A stretch of 64,000 bases of DNA, taken from positions 1-64,000 of the forward strand of contig JAIUOE010000012.1 in the NCBI GenBank assembly GCA_020161395.1, given 5' to 3'. Position numbers and translations under genes: made by a program. Each line of letters begins with the position of its first letter. The stretch's first letter is position 1. The DNA is from Bacteroidota bacterium (GTDB lineage Bacteria > Bacteroidota > Ignavibacteria > Ignavibacteriales > Ignavibacteriaceae). Below the pieces are notes generated by a model. That model searched no databases, was not told the DNA's origin, and was given only the letters and a program-made list of their open reading frames with translations. Positions 8,790 through 19,100 of this stretch are shown piece after piece.

Positions 8790-9941
8790 TTAAAAGCTCC
8801 CAGATTGCCTCTGATAGAGAACTATCTTAAAATAGTGCGATGAAGCTATAATGTGTTCCAAAATCTGTGCCTGAAAATCCTCGTATTTCAGAAATGTGGT
8901 CTCTGATGTGAATGCATATATCTCCAAAGGAATTCCCGATTCCACGGGCTGAAGAAGTCTGGCAGAGATATTCAGATCACCCCTTATTTTTTCCTGACGG
9001 AGCAGGAACCACCTGATGTAGTTTCTGAACAGCATAAGATTGGTAACATCTATCTCCTTCGAGCCCAGATATGCGTCACTCATCAAAAACTCGTCGAGAA
9101 ATGGTTTAATTCCCTCTTTTTCGTTGAGTGAAGCGAGTATTTCCGTATCAACACCCCTCACCGATGAGACATCTATTATCAGAGATCTCTTGATCCGGCG
9201 GGCGTTCAATTCCTGTATCCGTCTCCAGTTTTTGTATCCCACTTCCATAAGTTTGTAGGTCGGAATAATGGAGATGGTGTTGTCGCCGTTTTGAACCTTT
9301 ATTGTATGGAGCGAAATGTCGGTTACCGAGCCATCCGCACCAAATGCCGGCACCTCTATCCAGTCCCCTTTTTCCACCAGATCATAGGAGTTTATCTGAA
9401 TATTAACAATAAATGAAAGAATTGTATCCCTGAATACCAGCATCAGGATGGCAGTCAGAGCACTCAGTCCGGTAAGAATCGACCAGGGGCTCTGGTCCGT
9501 GAAAATACCGGCAATCACCACCAATGCCCAAAATCCAATCACTATCTTGATAATCTGGAGATACCCCTTCACTGGTTTTCTGTTCAGATTTTCATTTTTC
9601 TCGTAAATTTCAATCAGTGCATCAATCGCAGAAAACACGATCAGTGTGGCAAGTATCGAATACCAGACATAGAGGAAAGTTTTTACTTCGGCTGTATTTC
9701 CGCCAAGCAGGTAGGCAAACCTGTTCGCCACTATTGTGGGAAGAATAAAGATTGCCCGGCGGACAAATTTTTTGTTCAGTATAACATCGTCAAACTTTGT
9801 CGCTGTCTTTCTGACAAGTTTGCTCACCACTTTAATTGCAACTGCCTGCAGAATCGACCATGCGATTATTGCGACAGCCAGTATGCCAATGTATAAAAAA
9901 AGATTTTTGTCAGCCACACTGAAGTCTAAAAACTCCGGCAT
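8790..9941 (-). CDS. MscS-family mechanosensitive ion channel (YbdG-like)
   Basis: Predicted inner-membrane channel that opens under membrane tension. N-terminal hydrophobic helices are followed by the pore and beta domain: GLSALTAILMLVFRDTILSF, then VEKGDWIEVPAFGADGSVTD, ISLHTIKVQNGDNTISIIPT and GYKNWRRIQE. This beta domain resembles the longer YbdG/MscM group. I place the start at ATG 9941 (MPEFLDFSV), preceded by GGAG. An upstream extension to 10001 is possible but would overlap the divergent aminotransferase. Final length is ~383 residues. It lies 92 nt upstream of the PEGA lipoprotein gene. Confidence 0.88.
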   Translation of the reverse strand: MPEFLDFSVADKNLFLYIGILAVAIIAWSILQAVAIKVVSKLVRKTATKFDDVILNKKFVRRAIFILPTIVANRFAYLLGGNTAEVKTFLYVWYSILATLIVFSAIDALIEIYEKNENLNRKPVKGYLQIIKIVIGFWALVVIAGIFTDQSPWSILTGLSALTAILMLVFRDTILSFIVNIQINSYDLVEKGDWIEVPAFGADGSVTDISLHTIKVQNGDNTISIIPTYKLMEVGYKNWRRIQELNARRIKRSLIIDVSSVRGVDTEILASLNEKEGIKPFLDEFLMSDAYLGSKEIDVTNLMLFRNYIRWFLLRQEKIRGDLNISARLLQPVESGIPLEIYAFTSETTFLKYEDFQAQILEHIIASSHYFKIVLYQRQSGSF

Positions 9942-10006
9942 TTCATCTCCATTTCGTATCTTTGCTGTTTGGATCAGAATATAATAATACAGGAACAACA
10001 AAAATA

Positions 10007-11143
10007 ATGAAGTCCATCTTCTTTTTACGCGAAAATGTCATATTTCTCAACCATGGTTCCTTCGGTGCTTGTCCCATGCCCGTTATGAAGGAATACCAGA
10101 CGAGACAAATAGAACTCGAGCAACAACCCGTCGAGTTCATGGACAGAAGGCACGACGAGCTTCTTTCCTCAGCCAGAGGCTGCCTCGCCGGTTATCTGGG
10201 ATGTGAAAAAGATGACATCGTATATGTTTCAAATGCGACCACCGGAGTAAATTCGGTCGCAAGGTCGCTCCCCCTTAAACCGGGTGATGAAGTGTTGATC
10301 AGCGATCAGGAATACGGTGCCCTCGAAAAGATGTGGAAATTCAGATGTGAAGAAACGGGTTCAAAACTCGTGAAAGCCACAATCCCTCTTCCTGTAACAA
10401 AAAGTTCAGAAATTCGTGACGCAATGCTTTCGGCTGTTACACCCGCAACAAAAGTTGTATTCATCAGCCACATTACCTCGGCGACCGCTCTTATTTTTCC
10501 CGTAAAAGAGATTGTGGATGCACTCCGCGGGAAAAATATTTATACGGTTATAGATGCCGCGCATGCTCCCGGACAAATACCTGTGAATATAAGCGAAATT
10601 GATCCTGATTTTTACACCGGCAACTGCCACAAATGGATGATGGCTCCCAAGGGAACCGCTTTCCTCTATGCGAGAAAGGATATGCAACACCTTCTCGTTC
10701 CATCGGTAATAAGCTGGGGAATGACTCACAAAGAACCGACTTCTTCCCGGTTCATCGACGAGTTCGAATATCAGGGCACCCGCGACATCTCCGGGTTCCT
10801 CGCAGTTCCTGCCGCAATCAAATTTATGAAGTTTCACGACTGGGAACAAATCTCTCTTAAATGCCACAAACTCGTCCTCGAAACGAAGGAAAGAATGGAG
10901 CAGATTAAAGGGATGGAGAGCATTTATCCCTCAGACAGTTCACTTATCAAACAAATGGCTTCGGTAAAACTTCCGAAATCAGCCCCCGAAGACCTGAAGC
11001 AAAAGCTTTACGATGAGTTCAATATCGAGATTCCTGTATTCAGCCATAATGGTGAAAGATTCATCAGGGTTTCGATCAACGGCTATAACACACTCGGCGA
11101 CCTTGACAAACTAATAGAGGCGCTTCACCATTTCCTCGATTAG
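10007..11143 (+). CDS. Class V aminotransferase (isopenicillin-N-epimerase-like)
   Basis: PLP-dependent enzyme of fold type I, class V. Visible are FLNHGSFGACPMPV at the N-terminus, VSNATTGVNSVARSL (cofactor phosphate binding), SHITSATALIFPV, the Asp/His segment VIDAAHAPGQIP, and the PLP lysine in GNCHKWMMAPKG. This arrangement is that of isopenicillin-N-epimerase-like and cysteine-desulfurase-like proteins. There is no beta-lactam gene context, so the substrate is unknown. Start is ATG 10007 (MKSIFFLRENVIFLNHG). A 15-codon upstream extension would overlap the divergent mscS upstream region and is not needed. It may be a separate unit from the TPR gene 62 nt downstream. Confidence 0.88.
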   Translation: MKSIFFLRENVIFLNHGSFGACPMPVMKEYQTRQIELEQQPVEFMDRRHDELLSSARGCLAGYLGCEKDDIVYVSNATTGVNSVARSLPLKPGDEVLISDQEYGALEKMWKFRCEETGSKLVKATIPLPVTKSSEIRDAMLSAVTPATKVVFISHITSATALIFPVKEIVDALRGKNIYTVIDAAHAPGQIPVNISEIDPDFYTGNCHKWMMAPKGTAFLYARKDMQHLLVPSVISWGMTHKEPTSSRFIDEFEYQGTRDISGFLAVPAAIKFMKFHDWEQISLKCHKLVLETKERMEQIKGMESIYPSDSSLIKQMASVKLPKSAPEDLKQKLYDEFNIEIPVFSHNGERFIRVSINGYNTLGDLDKLIEALHHFLD

Positions 11144-11205
11144 GAAACCATTTTGCTCTGTTTGTTGTCTAATATTTAAAGAATCCATTAATTAACGGGA
11201 ATTTT

Positions 11206-13023
11206 TTGCGTCTCCTGATCATTCTTACCCTTTTTGCTATCACGATTTTTGCCCAGCCGGGTGATATTGGCAATAAAATTATGCTCGCCCAGCAGTTTGA
11301 GCAGTTGAACCAGTTCGAAAAAGCAAAAACCATATATCTTGATCTCTATAAAGTGAATCCCGGTGATTACATGTTGCTCGAGTCGGTAGTCAGAGTCTGC
11401 AACCGTCTGAAGCAGTTTGACGAGTCCCTCACCTGGCTAAACAAATGGAACGAACGCTCCCCTGGTGACATCAACGGTGTGAACCTCACAGGGAAAACCC
11501 TCTTCCTCTCCGGCAAAGAGAAAGATGCTCTTGACCTGTGGCATGGATTCCTCAAAAATGCCGGTTACGATATAAATTACACCAAAATACTCGCCTACTC
11601 CGCCATTGAAGTGAAGGGCTTCGAAACAGCGATCTCCCTCCTCGAAAAAGGGAAGGAAGTGTCGGGCAAACCAATTTACTTCCTCCTCGACCTCGGTTAT
11701 CTCTACGGGTATGTAATGCAGTTCGACAAAGCTGCAGAAGCATATGTTGAATTGCTCCAACTCGAACCGGGGCAGGCGGGCCAAATTGAAGGAAGAATTA
11801 AAGCCACCTCCAATAACCCCGATGCTGTTAAGGAATATATCAAAGCTTTCGAGAAAGTTGACGACCCGGGTGAGGCTGCTCTCCGCGTCCTCTTCTCTCT
11901 CTATATCGACCAAAGAATGTTCGAAAAAGGGCTTCAAACTGCCCTGAAACTCGAATCTTTTGGCAGGGAAAACGGAGTCTCCCTCTTCAAACTCGGTGAG
12001 GAGTCCTTTTATGCGGGTGACTACCCCTCGGCAGTTACTGCCTATTCGACACTTCTCGAAAAATACCCCGGAAGACCCGATAAACCCGTCATCAATCTGA
12101 ATCTCGTGAAAGCTCTCGAGGAACTTCTAAATCTGAAATACCTTGAGTTGAACCCGGAATGGAAACCGTACGACAGGGAAATTCTGCCTCCAAAAAGTGA
12201 ATATGAAAAGGTAATCGGTAAATACAGCGAAATAATTTCCACATTCAAAAATTCTGAAACAGCCTCCGAAGCCATCTTCAGAACCGGCTATCTCTGGTTC
12301 AAGTTGAAGGATTATGACGAAGCTGAATCATTCTTCGATAAGCTGATTGAAGAGAGACCAAACTCACAGTTTACAGCAAATTGCAGGTTATATAAGGGAC
12401 TGATTGCCATCAGAAAAGGTGAACCCGCACAGGCTGAACACGCATTCAAGGCGGCAATCACCTCTTTCACTACCGATCCCGATGTAAAAAACAGGGCAAA
12501 ATTCAATCTGATGATGTGCAGTCTTTTTAAGAATGATATCCCTGCCACCACTTCACTTCTTGCCGAAATTTTAAGCGTGCCCTCGGATAATCTTGCGAAC
12601 GACGCCCTCGAACTTTCCCCTCTCCTCAATAAAAACATGGCAGACTCACTCTCCTTAATAGCTTTCGCAAAAGGGGAAGAGGAGATCATGAAGGGAAATC
12701 TTGAGGAAGCTTATAAGATTTTCTCCGGTCTTGCAGCCGCCAATTCAAAAATCGTCGCATCTGTTGCTGTTTTTCGCACTGCGGAACTTGCAGCCTCTCT
12801 CGACCGTTACGATGACGCCATATCTGTCATCAATCAATCCGTCAAGGATCCAATGAACATATATGCGGATAAATCGTTATTTTTACAGGGAGAAATTTAT
12901 AATTTTGGTAAAAAGGATATCCCAAAAGCTATCGCAGCTTATGAACAAATCCTCATAAACTTCCCAAAGTCCATCTTGTACGATAAAGCCAGGGAAACTA
13001 TCTTGTCAATTAAAACCAACTGA
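11206..13023 (+). CDS. Exported TPR-repeat protein
   Basis: A 605-residue protein with a signal peptide (MRLLIILTLFAITIFAQPGD) followed by tetratricopeptide-like helical repeats along nearly its whole length. Examples are QFEQLNQFEKAKTIYLDLYK, QFDKAAEAYVELLQLEPGQ, AVTAYSTLLEKYPGRPD and KDIPKAIAAYEQILINFPKS. The C-terminal half resembles YbgF/BamD-type 'gap' repeats. It probably acts as a periplasmic scaffold; the partner is unknown. The start is TTG 11206, chosen because AACGGGA lies 6-7 nt upstream and the signal peptide begins there. clpX starts 6 nt after its stop. Confidence 0.85.
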   Translation: MRLLIILTLFAITIFAQPGDIGNKIMLAQQFEQLNQFEKAKTIYLDLYKVNPGDYMLLESVVRVCNRLKQFDESLTWLNKWNERSPGDINGVNLTGKTLFLSGKEKDALDLWHGFLKNAGYDINYTKILAYSAIEVKGFETAISLLEKGKEVSGKPIYFLLDLGYLYGYVMQFDKAAEAYVELLQLEPGQAGQIEGRIKATSNNPDAVKEYIKAFEKVDDPGEAALRVLFSLYIDQRMFEKGLQTALKLESFGRENGVSLFKLGEESFYAGDYPSAVTAYSTLLEKYPGRPDKPVINLNLVKALEELLNLKYLELNPEWKPYDREILPPKSEYEKVIGKYSEIISTFKNSETASEAIFRTGYLWFKLKDYDEAESFFDKLIEERPNSQFTANCRLYKGLIAIRKGEPAQAEHAFKAAITSFTTDPDVKNRAKFNLMMCSLFKNDIPATTSLLAEILSVPSDNLANDALELSPLLNKNMADSLSLIAFAKGEEEIMKGNLEEAYKIFSGLAAANSKIVASVAVFRTAELAASLDRYDDAISVINQSVKDPMNIYADKSLFLQGEIYNFGKKDIPKAIAAYEQILINFPKSILYDKARETILSIKTN

Positions 13024-13029
13024 GAAAAT

Positions 13030-14280
13030 ATGTCCAAAAGACTTTCAGAAAAAAATGCCAGGTGCTCTTTCTGCGGAAGAGACTCAGGCGAAGTCAGCCT
13101 TATTGCCGGTCCCGATGTTTACATTTGCGAAGTTTGCGTTGAAAGCAGCGTCGAAATTCTCCGCTCAAATATCAGCGCTGTTAGACCGAAACAAAAAAAA
13201 TCGATGGATGTCACCCCGAGATTCATCTTCGACACACTCGGTGAACATGTAATCGGTCAGGAAAGAGCCAAGAAAACTCTCGCCGTCGCCGTCTACAACC
13301 ATTATAAAAGAGTGAATCAGATGGATTCATTCATGACCCTGAGCGATGTCGAAATAGAAAAAAGCAACATTATGCTCATCGGACCTACAGGGACAGGCAA
13401 AACCCTGCTCGCAAAAACACTCTCAAAAATCCTCGATGTCCCTTTTGCAATTGCGGATGCAACCACCATAACCGAGGCAGGATATGTCGGTGATGATGTC
13501 GAGACTGTGCTCGTCCACCTCCTTCAGGCTTCCGACTACAATCTCGAAAAAGCACAGCGTGGCATAGTTTACATCGATGAAATCGACAAAATTGCCCGCA
13601 AAAGCGAAGGTTCATCCATAACCCGTGATGTGTCGGGCGAAGGTGTACAGCAGGCACTTCTTAAAATTCTCGAAGGAACTGTTGCCGGTGTCCCTCCAAA
13701 AGGCGGAAGAAAACACCCCGAACAAAGCCTTATTTATGTAAACACAAAAAACATCCTTTTTATCGTTGGCGGTGCTTTCGAGGGAATTGAAAAGATTATC
13801 TCGAACAGAATAAACCAGAGCAAAATGGGATTTGGTGCCGACGCCATCAGCACAGATCACCTCTCCGACGATGACCTGATCGGCATGGTAAAACCCGAGG
13901 ACCTGCTGCGGTTCGGACTTATCCCCGAACTTATCGGAAGAATTCCCGTTCTCGCCCCACTTCACTCATTGAGTAAAGAGGCTCTCTCGAGCATACTGCT
14001 CGAACCGAAAAATGCCATTCTGAAGCAGTATAAAAAGATTTTTGCCCTCGAAGATGTGGAACTTGAATTCGATCCGTTCGCTATTGACGCAATTGTCCAA
14101 AAGGCAATCGAGAGAAAAACAGGCGCCCGTGCCCTCCGCTCAATCGTCGAAGAGTTTATGGTTGATATCATGTTCGACCTCCCCGAAAAAAAGGAAATCG
14201 GCAGATGCATCATCACCCGCGATGTGGTGATGGATGGTGCTGAACCAATTTACCTCGAAAGAGAAAAGAAATCAGCCTGA
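13030..14280 (+). CDS. clpX: ATP-dependent Clp protease ATP-binding subunit ClpX
   Basis: AAA+ unfoldase that feeds substrates to ClpP. Its 416 residues are the family length. It has an N-terminal C4 zinc finger (C12/C15 and C33/C36), Walker A GPTGTGKT at ~118-125, the pore loop within [14 protein letters not shown], Walker [14 protein letters not shown] at ~178-190, the [19 protein letters not shown] segment, and the C-terminal sensor-2 [15 protein letters not shown]. No clpP is present in the window. The gene lies between two exported-protein genes with gaps of only 6 and 2 nt, so it appears embedded in a larger operon, which is unusual for clpX. Confidence 0.97.
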   Translation: MSKRLSEKNARCSFCGRDSGEVSLIAGPDVYICEVCVESSVEILRSNISAVRPKQKKSMDVTPRFIFDTLGEHVIGQERAKKTLAVAVYNHYKRVNQMDSFMTLSDVEIEKSNIMLIGPTGTGKTLLAKTLSKILDVPFAIADATTITEAGYVGDDVETVLVHLLQASDYNLEKAQRGIVYIDEIDKIARKSEGSSITRDVSGEGVQQALLKILEGTVAGVPPKGGRKHPEQSLIYVNTKNILFIVGGAFEGIEKIISNRINQSKMGFGADAISTDHLSDDDLIGMVKPEDLLRFGLIPELIGRIPVLAPLHSLSKEALSSILLEPKNAILKQYKKIFALEDVELEFDPFAIDAIVQKAIERKTGARALRSIVEEFMVDIMFDLPEKKEIGRCIITRDVVMDGAEPIYLEREKKSA

Positions 14281-14282
14281 TA

Positions 14283-15545
14283 ATGTCAAGGCGTTTCCCG
14301 TTTCTGTTTTTTATCCTCTTGCTTTGGGCGAATACACTTCCCCAAAGCAAGATTCTCATCCCCATGGATCTCGCCCAGACCGACCATCTGAAAGCATACG
14401 GAGTTACTTATCGTGCACTTGCCAAAGGTTATACTGCCGACTGGCTACTCAACTACCGGGGTGGTTCCTTTGCGATCGATAAATCTGATGAAGTGCTGCT
14501 CGACTGCCGTCTGCAGGGTGTGGCTTTTGAAGTGCTTGATCCCGGTGCCGCAGTCGAAATTTACTCGTTTGTGCAGCAGGAAGACCAGAACATGGATGTC
14601 GTAAGAATGGAAAAGGCGCCCAAAGTGGCGGTTTATGTACCTCCCGGCTTCCATCCCTGGGACGATGCCGTTACCCTCGCACTCGAATACTCGGGTATCC
14701 CCTACGACAAATTCTGGAATGAGGAGATTTTAAAGGGTGACCTCTCAAAATATGACTGGCTCCACCTCCACCATGAAGATTTTACGGGACAGTACGGTAA
14801 ATTTTACGCCAGCTACGCAAATGCTCCCTGGTACATCGAAACCCAAAGAAGATATGAAGCCGATGCCAAAAGACTGGGCTATGGCAAGGTCTCAAAAATG
14901 ATGCTCGATGTCGCCAAAGGGATAAAAAGTTTTGTGGCTTCAGGAGGGTTCCTCTTTGCAATGTGTTCAGCGACCGATTCCTACGATATCGCACTCTCCG
15001 CCGAGGGTACTGACATCGCCGCTCAAATGTTCGACGGAGACGCTGCAGACCCCCAGGCACAATCGAAACTCAACTACAGCACCACACTCGCATTCACAGA
15101 TTTTATTCTTGAACAAAATCCGTATGTTTACGAGTACAGCGACATTGACATCCAGCCAACCGAGATTCTCGACTTCGGAAATGACTATTTCACCCTGTTC
15201 GAGTTCTCCGCTAAATACGACCCCATTCCCACAATGCTAACGCAGTGCCACACGAATGTGGTCAAAGGATTTATGGGACAAACCACCATGTTCAGAAGAA
15301 ACCGTGTGAAAAAATCGATCATCGTCCTCGGTGAAAGAAAAGATACCGACCAGCTCAAATACCTCCACGGCACTTTCGGCAGAGGCTTCTTCACCTTCTA
15401 CGGCGGTCACGACCCCGAAGACTACCAGCACGCCGTCTCAGATCCTCCGACCGACCTCAACCTCTTCAAAAACTCCCCGGGCTACCGCCTCATTCTGAAC
15501 AATATCCTCTTCCCCGCAGCCAAAAAGAAAAAACAAAAAACCTGA
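14283..15545 (+). CDS. Exported protein of the 'asparagine synthetase B'-named family
   Basis: A 420-residue protein with a signal peptide (MSRRFPFLFFILLLWANTLP). The segment KILIPMDLAQTDHLKAYGVT plus DWLLNYRGGSF matches my memory of a Bacteroidota family often labelled 'asparagine synthetase B'. It has no glutaminase or AMP-ligase motif, so that name is probably misleading. The middle has DWLHLHHEDFTGQYGKF and SGGFLFAMCSATDSYDIAL, reminiscent of a glutamine-amidotransferase-like Rossmann fold with a cysteine. A GQTTMFRRNRVKKSIIVLGE segment and GRGFFTFYGGHDPEDYQHAV follow. Function is unknown. It starts 2 nt after clpX. Confidence 0.7.
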   Translation: MSRRFPFLFFILLLWANTLPQSKILIPMDLAQTDHLKAYGVTYRALAKGYTADWLLNYRGGSFAIDKSDEVLLDCRLQGVAFEVLDPGAAVEIYSFVQQEDQNMDVVRMEKAPKVAVYVPPGFHPWDDAVTLALEYSGIPYDKFWNEEILKGDLSKYDWLHLHHEDFTGQYGKFYASYANAPWYIETQRRYEADAKRLGYGKVSKMMLDVAKGIKSFVASGGFLFAMCSATDSYDIALSAEGTDIAAQMFDGDAADPQAQSKLNYSTTLAFTDFILEQNPYVYEYSDIDIQPTEILDFGNDYFTLFEFSAKYDPIPTMLTQCHTNVVKGFMGQTTMFRRNRVKKSIIVLGERKDTDQLKYLHGTFGRGFFTFYGGHDPEDYQHAVSDPPTDLNLFKNSPGYRLILNNILFPAAKKKKQKT

Positions 15546-15660
15546 GAATTTAGGTATTAGGTATCAGGATTTATTTTTTTTCGATTTGCTTTGATTTGAG
15601 GCTAAATTCGGGTAAAATCAATAAAATAACATAGCAAAATTTCATTCTTGGAAAAGGAGA

Positions 15661-15680
15661 GACAATCGTCCTCGATTGTC
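15661..15680. repeat. Short inverted repeat after 14283-15545
   Basis: GACAATCG at 15661-15668 and CGATTGTC at 15673-15680 form a perfect 8-bp hairpin with a 4-nt loop and no T run. It may end transcription of the clpX cluster weakly, or mark the edge of the repeat block that follows. Confidence 0.4.
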
Positions 15681-15707
15681 CCACCGCCAAATTCAATTTA
15701 TGGGGAA

Positions 15708-16160
15708 ACTCGCCCGGGCGAGTGGCATGTTCATAGATAAATTCCGACACCCAACTCTAAAAGGGCCCTTGCGGCGACATATTTTTAGCTATCAACTTTG
15801 AACTATGATCTATGAGCTGCTAAAAAAGAGCCCTTGCGGCGAAATGTGGGTAGAAACTTGGCAACCCCAAACAAAAATACCTCCAAGAAATCCCGGAAAA
15901 CTCGCCTGGGCGAGTGACATGTTCGTAGAAACATCCGACAGCCAATCCCCCAAAAGCCCTTGTGGCGACATATTTTTAGCTATTAACTTTGAACTATGAT
16001 CTATGAGCTGCTAAAAAAGAGCCCTTGCGGCGAAATGTGGGTAGAAACTTGGCAACCCCAACCAAAAATACCTCCAAGAAATCCCGGAAAACTCGCCTGG
16101 GCGAGTGACATGTTCGTAGAAACATCCGACAGCCAATCCCCCAAAAGCCCTTGTGACGAT
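15708..16160. repeat. 191-bp tandem repeat, about 2.4 copies
   Basis: Unit A (15708-15899), unit B (15900-16090) and a truncated unit C (16091 to ~16160) are tandem copies. B and C are nearly identical where they overlap; A is diverged in its first ~60 bases. Each unit starts with a palindrome (ACTCGCCCGGGCGAGT in A, ACTCGCCTGGGCGAGT in B and C). Each full unit also holds two copies of a GCCCTTGCGGCGA word, one of them varied to GCCCTTGTGGCGA in B. The open frames inside are repeat by-products without ribosome-binding sites. The block ends about 25 bp before the trailer repeat of the CRISPR array. From 15546 to 15707 I see no gene. Confidence 0.85.
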
Positions 16161-16184
16161 ATTTGGAAAGATTTTGTGCTTTGC

Positions 16185-19100
16185 TTTTGAATCCCTCATA
16201 GGTTCGATTTAAGACAGTGATATTGCATATCGTAAATTAAAAATTGAAAAATATTTCAATCCCTCATAGGTTCGATTTAAGACCTGGAAAGCCTTGAACG
16301 GTGTTTATTTTGTTTTTAAATTTCAATCCCTCATAGGTTCGATTTAAGACCATGCAACCGGAATTGGAATGAATCTGGCAGAGGATGCATTTCAATCCCT
16401 CATAGGTTCGATTTAAGACGGATGTAAGGCATACAGAATTATTACGGGTTACGAGTATTTCAATCCCTCATAGGTTCGATTTAAGACTACATGAAACAGC
16501 AGGCTTCTTTAAAACGGCAGTTAGATTTCAATCCCTCATAGGTTCGATTTAAGACTTCTTTCTTGCGGGTCTTTGCAATTCTGCAATGGATTATTTCAAT
16601 CCCTCATAGGTTCGATTTAAGACCCTTTGGATATTTGCTTCCATTTCTCTACCTGTTTACTTATTTCAATCCCTCATAGGTTCGATTTAAGACAAAGTGG
16701 CTCTCAAGTTTCTTCGAGGAGGTAAAGATATTTCAATCCCTCATAGGTTCGATTTAAGACCCCGCAGGCAAAGGAATTCAGGAGAGAGAAGAAACAATTT
16801 CAATCCCTCATAGGTTCGATTTAAGACCTTTAACTGACCCTCGACCTCACCTTGCTTCTTTGATTTCAATCCCTCATAGGTTCGATTTAAGACCTTTTGT
16901 GCTGGTGTTGGTTTTTGGGTTTATCCAGTATTTCAATCCCTCATAGGTTCGATTTAAGACCTTCGATCAGAGTGGCAGGCACAACCTATCCTGCAATATT
17001 TCAATCCCTCATAGGTTCGATTTAAGACAAGGATTCTTCCCGTTTTGACACCACGATAACAAAGGAATTTCAATCCCTCATAGGTTCGATTTAAGACTTA
17101 TCGTCCGTAAATGTTATGGTTCGGGTTTCAAGGTATTTCAATCCCTCATAGGTTCGATTTAAGACGTGGAGAAGACCCGGGACACCGAGACCAAACGAAT
17201 TAAATTTCAATCCCTCATAGGTTCGATTTAAGACATGGAAACCCGGTGAACAACAGTACCGGTAATCCGTATTTCAATCCCTCATAGGTTCGATTTAAGA
17301 CTCAGTTATCGTTTTATGGAAAAGGTCTATGAAAAAGAATTTCAATCCCTCATAGGTTCGATTTAAGACCGATGTACTACCACTTTCAGTTGTTGAATAT
17401 GTACCTATTTCAATCCCTCATAGGTTCGATTTAAGACCTGGAATATATCGGCCTCTGCCCGGGCAAACACCAATCTATTTCAATCCCTCATAGGTTCGAT
17501 TTAAGACGTTCTTATAGAGAGTTGCAAACTTGTATTAATACTGGATTTCAATCCCTCATAGGTTCGATTTAAGACTCGATTTCTTGAGCGCTTTCTTTGC
17601 GCCAATTACATATTTCAATCCCTCATAGGTTCGATTTAAGACAAATCCGGGAGAAGAATCTGCGCCCGTTTTCGAAACATTTCAATCCCTCATAGGTTCG
17701 ATTTAAGACACACCGCCACAGGGCTTAAATCAAGAGCAGGAAGAGCATTTCAATCCCTCATAGGTTCGATTTAAGACTTAAGTTCTTCCAGTTCATCTTC
17801 CTTTTTCCTCCTTATTTCAATCCCTCATAGGTTCGATTTAAGACCCCGTCCCTTCTGGATGTATCAGGCGGTAGAAGAATTTCAATCCCTCATAGGTTCG
17901 ATTTAAGACCTGAGCTATTTAAATTTGTTCTGCAGGTTGTATTTGCATTTCAATCCCTCATAGGTTCGATTTAAGACACAAAGCTGTATTTGAGATCAGA
18001 CCGTTAGCATTATATTTCAATCCCTCATAGGTTCGATTTAAGACGACAGATCTCTCACTTTCGGAGCCTGGTTCAAAGAATTTCAATCCCTCATAGGTTC
18101 GATTTAAGACAAGAATGTTACTTTCCGTTTTTCCACAGAGACGGCATTTCAATCCCTCATAGGTTCGATTTAAGACGCGAGATCATACTCACCTCTCCTT
18201 GGCTCTCCCTCGTATTTCAATCCCTCATAGGTTCGATTTAAGACCCCAAGTTGCAGGTGTAGATGGGTGAGTTTTGATCCATTTCAATCCCTCATAGGTT
18301 CGATTTAAGACCACCCTGACATGGATTGACATATCCGAACATCTTGCATTTCAATCCCTCATAGGTTCGATTTAAGACAATTGTTTACTGTTTGGCGTGT
18401 CACAGTAAGATATTTATTTCAATCCCTCATAGGTTCGATTTAAGACCCAAGAGAGTTGAAGGAGAACAGGTACCGGAAAGAAATTTCAATCCCTCATAGG
18501 TTCGATTTAAGACACAGTTGCCGGCTGACAAAATAAACATTTTTGGAATATTTCAATCCCTCATAGGTTCGATTTAAGACCTCCTGCGCCTGTTTTGTCC
18601 GTGTTTTCCACCGTGCCATTTCAATCCCTCATAGGTTCGATTTAAGACCCTACTGATATTTTTTAATTTTACTTTGTATAAAAAATTTCAATCCCTCATA
18701 GGTTCGATTTAAGACTAACCGAAAAAAAATATCTTTACTTATTTCTGCATATTATTTCAATCCCTCATAGGTTCGATTTAAGACCCTAACAAGCTCCCTA
18801 AAGCGTTAATTTTAATAGAGATTTCAATCCCTCATAGGTTCGATTTAAGACTTGAAAAAACAGCAACTGAAAAAGACTTATTCAGTTAATTTCAATCCCT
18901 CATAGGTTCGATTTAAGACAAGAGGACATGGCTATTAATTTCAAAAGACTATCGGCTATTTCAATCCCTCATAGGTTCGATTTAAGACTCATCATATATA
19001 TCTATCGGCTCCCCTTTTTTTGCCCATTTCAATCCCTCATAGGTTCGATTTAAGACAGTTTCCCTAACAGTGTTGCCATTCCAAACTTTTCGGATTTCAA

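Noticed and set aside
15805-16190. Two open frames (15805-15999 and 15996-16190) of 64 codons each
   Set aside because: They fall wholly in the 191-bp tandem repeat, are copies of each other, and have no ribosome-binding site or protein-like composition.
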